Assembly: GCF_015767675.1 (NCBI RefSeq)
Contig: NZ_CP065218.1
Span: forward strand, 1 to 64,000
Reading direction: 5' to 3'
DNA: 64,000 bases
Source: Vibrio navarrensis
GTDB lineage: Bacteria > Pseudomonadota > Gammaproteobacteria > Enterobacterales > Vibrionaceae
A model generated the notes under the pieces. The model searched no databases, was not told the DNA's origin, and worked only from the letters and a program-made list of their open reading frames with translations. Positions 56,775-63,927 of this stretch are shown here, one piece after another. Each line of letters opens with the position of its first letter. Position 1 is the stretch's first letter. Made by a program: the position numbers and the translations under genes.

Positions 56775-58017
56775 CAGGGCAAGATCATGAACATTTCTTG
56801 TACAACGCAAGGTTAAATTTGACCTGAAGCACGGTCTGTGATCTTATGCTCTTCTTTTGGGGAGCGACCATGAATATTAATACCATCAAAGCGCATTTCA
56901 GTATCATCCGTGACAAACGGCAAAGTGCAAAAGTTGATTATCCTCTGTTTGATATTTTGTTTGGGTCTATCTGTGCCGTGATAGCCGGAGGTCAAGGCTG
57001 GACTGACATTCGTGAATATGTTCTTGGCCACCATGAGTGGTTTCTTAAACAGGGGCTGTTTGAAAACGGTGTGCCTGTCGACGATACCTTTGCTCGTTTG
57101 ATTGCAAATATTGATCCTGCCGAGTTTCGCGACTGCTTCCTGGGTTGGATGAATGCGGTACATACCATGACGTTTGGTGAGGTGGTTGCCATTGATGGCA
57201 AGACTTTGCGCGGCTCCTACGATAGAGACGACAGGCAAAGCACCATCCATATGGTGAGCGCCTATGCAAGTGCTAACCAAATGGTACTGGGTCAACTCAA
57301 AACCAACAATAAAAGCAATGAAATTACCGCGATTCCAGAGCTTATTAAGATGCTCGACTTGCGAGGAGCTATCGTGACGATTGATGCGATGGCCTGCCAG
57401 ACCAAGATTGCCAAGGCGATCACTAGCAAGGGCGGTGATTACTTGTTGGCAGTAAAGGGGAATCAAGGCAAGTTGTCGGCAGCCATACAGACAGCCTTCG
57501 CCCCACACCGCCGTGCCCCAATTGACAAAACCACCTATCAAATCGAGAAACAAAAAGGCCGCGTTGAAGCACGTACTTGCCATGTACTCAAGGCTAGTGA
57601 GTTAGAGGGTGACTTCTCAACGTGGAGCGGACTCGCCAGTATTGTCATGGTTGAAAATTACCGAGTAGCCAAAGGTAAAGCGCCAAAGTTGGAGTACCGC
57701 TACTACATAAGTTCAGCAGACCTGACCGCGGAGCAGGCAGGAAATGCCATTCGAGCCCACTGGGGCATAGAGTCAATGCACTGGATTTTAGATGTGAGCA
57801 TGCGAGAAGACGCTTGTCAGATTTACCGACAAAACGCGGCTGAAAATTTGGCAGGTTTAAGACACATGGCACTTAACATGCTAAGAGCTGAGCCAAGCAA
57901 AATTAGTGTGCCAATGAAGCAGAAACGTTGCATGATGAACCCCGGCTTCTTGGAGCAAGTCTTAGTTGCTGGATTTAAGTCAATGACTAAATTCTAACCA
58001 TTCATGCGGACGCCCTG
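56775..58017 (+). mobile_element. ISAs1-family insertion sequence, copy 2
   Basis: 1243 bp, same ends as copy 1 (CAGGGC at both termini) and the same internal sequence except G at 57635 in place of A at 31057. It lies in the virion lysin gene in the opposite direction to it. Intact duplications show direct transposition. Confidence 0.95.
56870..57997 (+). CDS. ISAs1-family transposase (copy 2)
   Basis: 375 residues, identical to copy 1 apart from Ala for Thr in the SGLASIVMVENYR segment. All DDE motifs are present. See copy 1 for the domain reading. Confidence 0.95.
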   Translation: MNINTIKAHFSIIRDKRQSAKVDYPLFDILFGSICAVIAGGQGWTDIREYVLGHHEWFLKQGLFENGVPVDDTFARLIANIDPAEFRDCFLGWMNAVHTMTFGEVVAIDGKTLRGSYDRDDRQSTIHMVSAYASANQMVLGQLKTNNKSNEITAIPELIKMLDLRGAIVTIDAMACQTKIAKAITSKGGDYLLAVKGNQGKLSAAIQTAFAPHRRAPIDKTTYQIEKQKGRVEARTCHVLKASELEGDFSTWSGLASIVMVENYRVAKGKAPKLEYRYYISSADLTAEQAGNAIRAHWGIESMHWILDVSMREDACQIYRQNAAENLAGLRHMALNMLRAEPSKISVPMKQKRCMMNPGFLEQVLVAGFKSMTKF

Positions 58018-58026
58018 GCGGTGCCC
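58018..58026. repeat. Target-site duplication, right of IS copy 2
   Basis: GCGGTGCCC, partner of 56766-56774. Confidence 0.88.
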
Positions 58027-58315
58027 AACGGTTGATAATACCTTCGAGGGTATTGAGGCCGTGTTTGGTGCGGTAGGTCTGAATGATCCGAGCAATAGCA
58101 CGGATACCATTTTCAGGCGTATCGAAGATAATAAAACGGCCATCATTACCCATGCGGCCACGCCAAGCGGTGCCGTTGTCCTCGATGTTGCCCGGATTGC
58201 GATTTCTGATACCTCTCGGCATGTTAGAATCTCCTTTGATGAATAGAAGGAGTAGGGTTGCTACTCCTATGATTACAAAGCGGAAAGCCATTTTAATACC
58301 TAAAAAACATGTCGC

Positions 58316-59362
58316 TTACACCACTTCAAGCGGTGTTACGTAAGAAAAATAGTTAATCTTTAAGTTAGGCACATTAAAGCCACAAACTATTGAATCCGTT
58401 GGACAATTTGCAGGTACATTTAAAACTTGTATTTTCCCATCGGGCGATAGTGAAAAATCAGTTTGTGTTGCTTGTATCGTATACTTCATGGCATCAGGTT
58501 TATAAACGGCAAAACAAAGGTGTTTTTCTGGCTTGTAAGTTCCCATTGGTAACGGACAATTAAATGATTTTGATTCAGCAAGCGAATTAGGAATAGAAAA
58601 CTCTTCGCCTCGGCTTTCTCTCGAAACACTCGGGATTTGATTTGAATTTCCCACATAAAACCCAGCTGAAATAAGTGCTAGAACCGAGTTTTGAGGGATT
58701 TCAACGAAGAACGCCAATCTAATAAGCTCCTCTGTTGGTGATGTCTTCCACCAACGCTCAGGCAGCTCAAGCCATTCTTCACGAACTTGATAGTTAAAAC
58801 TTCTTGCTGTTACCTTTGACGCAATAATTTCCGCAACATTACCGAACTTATCTAGTCTCGCTATCCCAAACCTCGCATGAGATAACCCAGCGGTCTGACA
58901 GTATCTTATATAGCACTGGTATCTTTCCAAATTTTCCACTTCATTTGCAAGAATAAGCTCTTGCATTTCAATCTCTTGAAAAATGACCGAGTTACCATAA
59001 AACGCACCAAATAGCACATGGGATGCTCCTGCATTCGGATAGTCTTTGTATGGTGCAAAACTACCAAAATCAGCATTACATAGTCTTACTTGTGCTTTAT
59101 CTTGAACTTCAACAACCCAGCTTGGCGCAATTGGAACCGAACACCCCGCAATGAAATTCATTTTTTTCAGCTCACTTCGTTTTAAACCTGAAGGGTCGTA
59201 CATTTTTGATATTCTGTATCTTTCGCTAAAAATTGAATTTTTAAGTAAGTTAGTTGGTCGCTCTGAACTGCTCATTTCTGCAATTTGCTGTTCGATAAAG
59301 TCAGCAAGAAATTCAATTTTGTTTCGTGGGCTACCGTTTGGTAGCAGTGCTTTCAATGACAT
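58316..59362 (-). CDS. Probable spike/receptor-binding protein of the prophage
   Basis: 348 residues, no membrane segment or signal, GGAG 9 bp before the ATG inside the previous gene's last codons. A short helical N-terminus (FLADFIEQQIAEMSSSE) precedes a large beta-rich part. I recognise no family. Size and place next to the repeat protein and lysin fit the spike of PM2-like phages (PM2 P1 has about 335 residues), so a receptor-binding role is inferred. Its lower GC and codon use differ from the capsid genes, as expected for a fast-changing tip protein. Confidence 0.6.
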   Translation of the reverse strand: MSLKALLPNGSPRNKIEFLADFIEQQIAEMSSSERPTNLLKNSIFSERYRISKMYDPSGLKRSELKKMNFIAGCSVPIAPSWVVEVQDKAQVRLCNADFGSFAPYKDYPNAGASHVLFGAFYGNSVIFQEIEMQELILANEVENLERYQCYIRYCQTAGLSHARFGIARLDKFGNVAEIIASKVTARSFNYQVREEWLELPERWWKTSPTEELIRLAFFVEIPQNSVLALISAGFYVGNSNQIPSVSRESRGEEFSIPNSLAESKSFNCPLPMGTYKPEKHLCFAVYKPDAMKYTIQATQTDFSLSPDGKIQVLNVPANCPTDSIVCGFNVPNLKINYFSYVTPLEVV

Positions 59363-59365
59363 GGG

Positions 59366-60121
59366 TTATATCTCCAAAATGGACACGCCGTCGGTTTCTA
59401 AGCCTGTAAACTCAACGGCGGCACGTGTCGCCAGCTCGATTTTCTCGCCGGGGGTAAGGGGATAAACCCCATTAATCAAAACATCTTGTGCGTTGGTTGC
59501 TTTGGCCTTGATATACAAGCGTTTTCGCTCACTATTCGCGGCTACGCTAAACGGTAGAAGCGAATCAAATACGCCAAGTTGATCGCTTTCTGTCACCTTC
59601 ATAGCTTGATTGGCCGCAATGCGCACCACGGGCAAGGAGGTCACTTTGACGCTTTGCTCTGGTGCGAGTTCGACCGCCGGAATTTGTGACACTGCAACGC
59701 TTTGGTTAGCGGCTATCTCTACCGCTGGCAATTGATTCACTGTCACGCTTTGGTTTGCTGCAATCTCTACCGCTGGCAGTTGAGATACTTCAACAGGCGG
59801 TAAGCTCTCAACCGCGATCGATTGACCGGGCGCGACCTGAATCGCTGGCAGCTCAGAGACTAAAACCGTTTGGCCTTGGATATTTTGCGGCGGGGTATAA
59901 TCGCCATAACCAAATTCGAGGGTGATTTCTTGGTCAATCGTAGAATGGATAAGCACACGACCAATCATGCTTTGAGATTTCACCACCGCATTTTTACGCA
60001 GCGTGACGCGGTCACCGTTTTCACTCTCTAAAGTGATTGGCTGCTCTGCTGCTTCAAGGTGCAGCCATTGACCCGAGATCAAAACGGGTAGAGGCTGATA
60101 GGCTTTAACACTGACAATCAT
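59366..60121 (-). CDS. Repeat-containing vertex/fibre protein of the prophage
   Basis: 251 residues. The N-terminal 80 residues form a beta-rich anchor (ITLESENGDRVTLRKNAVV). Residues 89-176 hold five full and one half 16-residue repeats of the type SQLPAVEIAANQSVTV. A C-terminal beta domain follows (KRLYIKAKATNAQDVLINGV). The repeat pattern suggests a stacked beta structure, as in a stalk. Overlaps the preceding gene by 4 bp (ATGA). Virion location is inferred from operon place. Confidence 0.7.
   Translation of the reverse strand: MIVSVKAYQPLPVLISGQWLHLEAAEQPITLESENGDRVTLRKNAVVKSQSMIGRVLIHSTIDQEITLEFGYGDYTPPQNIQGQTVLVSELPAIQVAPGQSIAVESLPPVEVSQLPAVEIAANQSVTVNQLPAVEIAANQSVAVSQIPAVELAPEQSVKVTSLPVVRIAANQAMKVTESDQLGVFDSLLPFSVAANSERKRLYIKAKATNAQDVLINGVYPLTPGEKIELATRAAVEFTGLETDGVSILEI
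59594..59857 (-). repeat. Degenerate 48-bp coding repeats
   Basis: Five and a half copies of a 48-bp unit encoding xxLPAVEIAANQSVxV. The copies differ at third positions and a few residues, so the array is old enough to have diverged but could still change length by recombination. Confidence 0.8.
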
Positions 60122-60606
60122 CGTTTTTTCACCGCCATCATTGTGATTAGACCAAGCACAATCACGATCACCACCAACAGAAGTAGTTGCTGTTGTCGGT
60201 TATTACTTGCGCCGCCGTCTTGTTTAAACTTCGCTAAGTCCATAATCGCGTTCAGGTTGTCAGTGTTCTGTTTTGACTGACTGCCTGATAATCCCGCCAG
60301 CATTTGCAGATTTTCGCTGTTACTCGATGCGATGTTGTCGAGCGCTTTCCCCGCAAACTGCATCGAGTCTTTGTTTACTTGGCCTGCAAAGCCGATAGCG
60401 CTATCAAAGATTTCCCCGGTCTGATTAATCAACTCACCGCCAAGAGCAAACGCTTTGTCTATTGCGCCGTGGTCGGTAGCGGTGACATTGATTGTTGAGT
60501 TATTCACGCCACTAATTGCAGTGCCGAGGTTATCGCCGCTTATTGCGTTTTGGCCGCTGACGTTGGTTGTGGTTGTGGCGTTACTGGATTTCGATTTACC
60601 ACCCAT
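60118..60606 (-). CDS. Virion-membrane protein with C-terminal anchor
   Basis: 162 residues from the ATG at 60604-60606; a GTG two codons earlier is possible. Thr/Asn-rich N-terminus (SSNATTTTNVSGQNAISG), then TATDHGAIDKAFALGGELIN, helical repeats, a Gln-rich linker and one C-terminal membrane helix (LLLLVVIVIVLGLITMMAVK). The layout suits a protein fixed in the inner phage membrane and reaching the capsid. Confidence 0.65.
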   Translation of the reverse strand: MGGKSKSSNATTTTNVSGQNAISGDNLGTAISGVNNSTINVTATDHGAIDKAFALGGELINQTGEIFDSAIGFAGQVNKDSMQFAGKALDNIASSNSENLQMLAGLSGSQSKQNTDNLNAIMDLAKFKQDGGASNNRQQQLLLLVVIVIVLGLITMMAVKKR

Positions 60607-60608
60607 AA

Positions 60609-60977
60609 TCACACTCTCATTTTCATTAAAGTTATTTCACCGTCTTGTTGCTCTTGGGTATTCAATCGCCGAACCAAACGAGCTAAGGCGGGGAAATAAG
60701 TCACCGCGCTGACACTGGATAAACCGGAGCGTCTGACAACCTGAGAAAGTTCTTTGATAGCGGGGATGACGCCGAACCCGGCGACACCCCAGAGAAAATA
60801 ACTCTCTCCAACCACTTCACCCGCCACGGTGATGTCGTAGCCATCCCCCTGAATCTGGTACAAACTGACGCTGCCAGTTTGCACACTTCGTTTCAGGTCA
60901 GCGAAATCGTCAGGACAGGCGCGAAACGCCGTTTCTAACCTTATTAGTGCCTCGGATTGGTTCGCCAAACGGATCAT
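60609..60977 (-). CDS. Phage protein with hydrophobic centre
   Basis: 122 residues from the ATG overlapping the previous stop (ATGA). Helical N-terminus (MIRLANQSEALIRLETAF) and a hydrophobic stretch (GESYFLWGVAGFGVIPAIKE) in the middle. No family recognised. Probable structural protein by context. Confidence 0.6.
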   Translation of the reverse strand: MIRLANQSEALIRLETAFRACPDDFADLKRSVQTGSVSLYQIQGDGYDITVAGEVVGESYFLWGVAGFGVIPAIKELSQVVRRSGLSSVSAVTYFPALARLVRRLNTQEQQDGEITLMKMRV

Positions 60978-61171
60978 TTCTTTCTCAACATCAAAAAGGC
61001 GAGAACGATAACTACACCACCAATCAACCAAGGATTTACCCCGCTAGGGCTTCCCATACTGATGGCGCCTACGCTCTGGCCGCTATTGTTGGTACTGGTC
61101 GCAGTGGAAGGCCCGGCGCTACCGCCAGTAAAACCACCACCACCCGTTAAGCTTGTTAAATTACCAAGCAT
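60974..61171 (-). CDS. 65-residue Gly-rich phage membrane protein
   Basis: A Gly/Ser-rich N-terminal half (LTGGGGFTGGSAGPSTATST) and one C-terminal membrane helix (PWLIGGVVIVLAFLMLRKK). AAAGGA is 11 bp before the ATG. Typical of the minor membrane proteins of PM2-like virions. Confidence 0.7.
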   Translation of the reverse strand: MLGNLTSLTGGGGFTGGSAGPSTATSTNNSGQSVGAISMGSPSGVNPWLIGGVVIVLAFLMLRKK

Positions 61172-61175
61172 GCTA

Positions 61176-61307
61176 TTACTTTCCTTTTGTCAGCAGGTAA
61201 AACACGGCGGCGACAATCAGCAATGTCATCAGCTTGTCCGAACCTCCGGAAAGCTTAAATCCGACATACCCGCCGCCAAGAAACGCCGCTACCAGTAAGT
61301 AGGGCAT
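61176..61307 (-). CDS. 43-residue phage membrane protein
   Basis: MPYLLVAAFLGGGYVGFKLS, GGSDKLMTLLIVAAVFYLLT, KGK: two short hydrophobic segments joined by a Gly-rich turn. The start overlaps the previous stop (TGATG). Below the size many annotation pipelines report. Confidence 0.65.
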   Translation of the reverse strand: MPYLLVAAFLGGGYVGFKLSGGSDKLMTLLIVAAVFYLLTKGK

Positions 61308-61597
61308 CAGCGTTTACCTTGCACAATGAGAAACACAACCAACATGAACGCGATGAACATCGCCCCAAATACCTTAATGTTGTCCATAGAGGGCTGAATT
61401 AAAGCATTGGGCGTTTGCAAGGGCTGGCCGTCGGCGGTTTGCCCATGCACTTCTTTTTTTCGCGCTTCATCCGGGTTGCTTTGCGGTTTCTTATCAAGCG
61501 ACTGTTCAACCGCACCGTTGAGCCAATTCCCGCTGGCGTCTGTCACCGCGTTTAGCAGTTCGCCGCCAGCATCAGAGAGTTTGTCTAACCAGCTCAT
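61307..61597 (-). CDS. 96-residue phage membrane protein downstream of the capsid gene
   Basis: AAGGGGG before the ATG. Amphipathic N-terminus (MSWLDKLSDAGGELLNAVTD), a charged Gln/Lys middle, and a C-terminal membrane helix (KVFGAMFIAFMLVVFLIVQG). It is encoded right after the major capsid protein, as is PM2 P3, a membrane protein that underlies the capsid. The parallel is positional only. Confidence 0.65.
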   Translation of the reverse strand: MSWLDKLSDAGGELLNAVTDASGNWLNGAVEQSLDKKPQSNPDEARKKEVHGQTADGQPLQTPNALIQPSMDNIKVFGAMFIAFMLVVFLIVQGKR

Positions 61598-61606
61598 ACA
61601 ACCCCC

Positions 61607-62437
61607 TTACTTGGTGGTTTGTGGGATTGCGACTTGCTCGATGGCTTCAACAATCACCGGCACACTACCCGGCGCGGTTTTCTCCACTTCAAACTGAAGG
61701 GAACGCGTTGCAAAGGTGCTGAGTTTTCCTTCCGCACCAAACCCGGTACGCACGAAATCAAGCGAGAACCAGCCCACGTTTTGCTCAAGCTCGGCATCAG
61801 CCAAATCAAAGGCGTTATCGACCTTGTTCACGTTCATTTCTTCACGGTCATCACGCAGCACACGAATGCGAGTGATCGAGTCGTCTTTGAAGTGAATGCG
61901 CTTGAGGTGCAGGTAAGGGGAACGCTCCGCCCAATCAAACGGGGTGCGACCTTCGGCACTGGCAAACCACGTCAGCGAATAGATACGCGGCATAAAGACG
62001 CGCTGTGATTGCGCCTCGGTGATGTGAGCACGAGCGCGAATACTTGGCGCAGCGACGCCCGATTTTGCTTTGAGCTGGATGTAAACAAACCAGATCTCAC
62101 CCGGTAGCGTCACCAGCTCACCTTGGCGAACGCCCATTTTGGTACGCATCAGCAGATCACAGAACGCAATCATGTAGCGTCCCGGTTCAACGTACTTCTT
62201 ACGGTGTTCGCGCAAATCAATGATGTCTTGACCAGAGAGAGACACGATCTCTTTGCCGTTGTGAGTGATGCGTACACGTTCAATATCTGCCGGGTCGGTA
62301 ATGTTCGTCACCAACTCAACATTTTGATAAGTCGGGCCGGAGACAAGGCGTAATGTCGCCTGATTTCCCCATGCAACACCTTCAACCGGATCCAATTCTT
62401 TTGGACGAGGGTTAAACAAGGTTTCTAGTAATTCCAT
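61607..62437 (-). CDS. Major capsid protein, P2-type double jelly roll
   Basis: 276 residues (PM2 P2: 269). The N-terminal segment GPTYQNVELVTNIT, with IERVRITHNGKEIVSLSGQD, aligns by eye with the GQTYEVIDLRYSGVT region of PM2 P2. The spacing of strands through both halves, including SIRARAHITEAQSQ between them, fits two jelly rolls. No signal or membrane helix. AAGGGGG is a strong ribosome site. It would form pseudo-hexagonal trimers of the icosahedral shell around the phage membrane. Confidence 0.85.
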   Translation of the reverse strand: MELLETLFNPRPKELDPVEGVAWGNQATLRLVSGPTYQNVELVTNITDPADIERVRITHNGKEIVSLSGQDIIDLREHRKKYVEPGRYMIAFCDLLMRTKMGVRQGELVTLPGEIWFVYIQLKAKSGVAAPSIRARAHITEAQSQRVFMPRIYSLTWFASAEGRTPFDWAERSPYLHLKRIHFKDDSITRIRVLRDDREEMNVNKVDNAFDLADAELEQNVGWFSLDFVRTGFGAEGKLSTFATRSLQFEVEKTAPGSVPVIVEAIEQVAIPQTTK

Positions 62438-62446
62438 GTATCCCCC

Positions 62447-62575
62447 TTAGAACCAGCCTGAATTGCCGTTAAGCTGCTTTTTCAGCGGCTCAAGCGGTGC
62501 GACGTTGTTGATAATGGCGATAATCACCAACGCAACAACCACCGTAAACAGCATGGTTTTGTGTTCTTTCTTCAT
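62447..62575 (-). CDS. 42-residue phage membrane protein upstream of the capsid gene
   Basis: MKKEHKTMLFTVVVALVIIA, then INNVAPLEPLKKQLNGNSGW and F: basic start, one membrane helix, short tail. GAAAGG lies 7 bp before the ATG. First gene of the capsid transcription unit, 9 bp before the capsid gene. Confidence 0.7.
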   Translation of the reverse strand: MKKEHKTMLFTVVVALVIIAIINNVAPLEPLKKQLNGNSGWF

Positions 62576-62657
62576 AGTTAGCCTTTCAATGTGTGGAACA
62601 AATAATCAAATTGCCCGGTTATCAAAAGCCAAAAAAAGCGGGGAGGGAATGGGATAG

Positions 62658-62689
62658 AACCTATAGGTTAAGCGCGTAACCTATAGGTT
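62658..62689. promoter_or_regulatory. Twin palindromic operators before the capsid operon
   Basis: Two copies of the perfect 12-bp palindrome AACCTATAGGTT, at 62658-62669 and 62678-62689, start exactly 20 bp apart (two helical turns, same face). They occupy the 139-bp gap between the ATPase gene and the capsid unit, so they likely bind a phage or host regulator of late transcription. Confidence 0.75.
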
Positions 62690-62714
62690 GAATTGTGAAC
62701 AAAATCACAGTTAA

Positions 62715-63485
62715 TTAGCGGTAGGAAAGCGCGACTTTCTGGCCGTTCGCACAGTTAAACGCTTGCTTGGAGACATTGCCGATACCATCTTTCACCAGTA
62801 GATATTCGGCAATCGGTTTATTGATACGCTCTTTGTTCACTTTGGCTGAAATCAACGTTTCTATCTCTCTGACGTTCAAGCCTTTTTTATCAGCGAGGTA
62901 TCGAGCATCGGCGACCGAGTTCACCGCGCCAATCCACCATGTAGACGATTGATCAGTGACGGTTTTCGGCACCTCTTGGCCTTTTTGAAACACGCTATGA
63001 CAGACAAGCCCAAACTGACGGCCACCGCGCCACAGTTCGCCCGCTTTGCCGAGTAATTTACCGGAGCTTTCGACACAGCTTGCGAGTTCTTCAATGACCA
63101 CATGCAACTTAGGCGCATGGCCGTTACCCATCGACCAAACGACCGAGGAAAAAAACTCTAACTCATCGGCACACGCACCAAACTCAGGCACATAAGCAAG
63201 TTTGAACGATTGGCCGCGCTTACGAGCCATCAAAAGCGACTTGAGAAACGCCAGCCGTGAGCTTGTACCGTGGCACTGTTGCCCCTGAAACTTTTGCCCG
63301 GCGTAATTACGGTAGGGGTCAAAGAACACCGCTTGCGACGCTTTCGGGACAAAACTCAAATGTTTAACGGCGGAGGTTTTCCCTCCGCCAGTACCCGCCA
63401 CATAAATAATATGCTCCGCATCGAGCGACGGATTCGAGTTAACCGGATTAGGCAGCTTTAGCGGCGGCTTGGTCTTTTTCACCAT
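62715..63485 (-). CDS. A32/P9-like genome-packaging ATPase
   Basis: 256 residues (PM2 P9: about 236). Walker A VAGTGGGKTSAV near residues 30-40, a Walker B strand ending in two acids (LHVVIEELAS), and the GGRQFGLVCHS segment matching the P9-type motif of FtsK/HerA-like packaging ATPases of tailless membrane phages. It would sit at a unique vertex and push DNA into preformed capsids. The start overlaps the upstream gene by 38 bp. Confidence 0.88.
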   Translation of the reverse strand: MVKKTKPPLKLPNPVNSNPSLDAEHIIYVAGTGGGKTSAVKHLSFVPKASQAVFFDPYRNYAGQKFQGQQCHGTSSRLAFLKSLLMARKRGQSFKLAYVPEFGACADELEFFSSVVWSMGNGHAPKLHVVIEELASCVESSGKLLGKAGELWRGGRQFGLVCHSVFQKGQEVPKTVTDQSSTWWIGAVNSVADARYLADKKGLNVREIETLISAKVNKERINKPIAEYLLVKDGIGNVSKQAFNCANGQKVALSYR

Positions 63486-63927
63486 TGACGGCCTCCTGTT
63501 GTGCTCTTAACAGTTTCAGTTGTGCCACGTGCCGCTTTGAGGTGTAGATAAGCGCGAGAACGGCAAGCAGTAGCGTTGCTTCCTCGATGTAGTTACCAAA
63601 CATCCCTAATATCGAGCTACCGTGTTTGTTGATCACCGGAATTGCCGCCTTAATTACTTCCGATTTGCCTTTTTCATCAAAGGCGAAATCAATCCCGGAA
63701 ATGATCGAGGTTGCTTGTTCGGTAACGGTAAACACAACACTAAGCAGCCCCTCAAACGCTTCAGGGCTCACGCTTTCGGTTGCTTCAACGGTTGCCGAGG
63801 CTATCGCGTCGGCTTCGCTTTTCTCATGGCTCTCTAACTGAGAAATAACTGTGCTGAAATCGCCCCAATCATCGTTAGCCGCCGCGCCGGGGAAGTTCAT
63901 CTCTTGTTCGCCTTCAAACATTTGCAT
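63448..63927 (-). CDS. Phage protein with C-terminal membrane helix
   Basis: 159 residues from the ATG at 63925-63927 (GGAGG 9 bp upstream); a second ATG at 63898-63900 is possible. Acidic Ala/Ser/Glu-rich N-terminal part (SHEKSEADAIASATVEATES), a hydrophobic helix at about 108-125 (EEATLLLAVLALIYTSK) and an Ala/Lys tail. No family recognised. Overlaps the ATPase gene. Confidence 0.65.
   Translation of the reverse strand: MQMFEGEQEMNFPGAAANDDWGDFSTVISQLESHEKSEADAIASATVEATESVSPEAFEGLLSVVFTVTEQATSIISGIDFAFDEKGKSEVIKAAIPVINKHGSSILGMFGNYIEEATLLLAVLALIYTSKRHVAQLKLLRAQQEAVNGEKDQAAAKAA

Larger units (their letters stand above)
56588..58291 (-). pseudogene. Virion lysin gene, split by IS and probably frameshifted
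   Basis: The 5' part carries MPRGIRNRNPGNIEDNGTAW, the hallmark start of a family of phage virion lysins. A start at 58222 (AAAGGAG upstream) gives this directly. A longer start at 58291 adds a membrane helix (FRFVIIGVATLLLLFIKG). At RWAPP the reading enters ISAs1 copy 2. Across the element it resumes as HENNTDAYIRHAEKALNISR and LIKVIIKHENG. There the frame ends soon at 56614, while the next frame reads QPYSDRVIRDGIAAV to 56588, which is the normal family ending. So a single-base loss in a G-run near 56640 is likely, besides the insertion. Confidence 0.85.

Noticed and set aside
59594..59857. Regular repeats, considered as a CRISPR array
   Set aside because: Units are 48 bp, contiguous, in frame and encode a 16-residue protein motif. 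There are no spacers and no cas genes.
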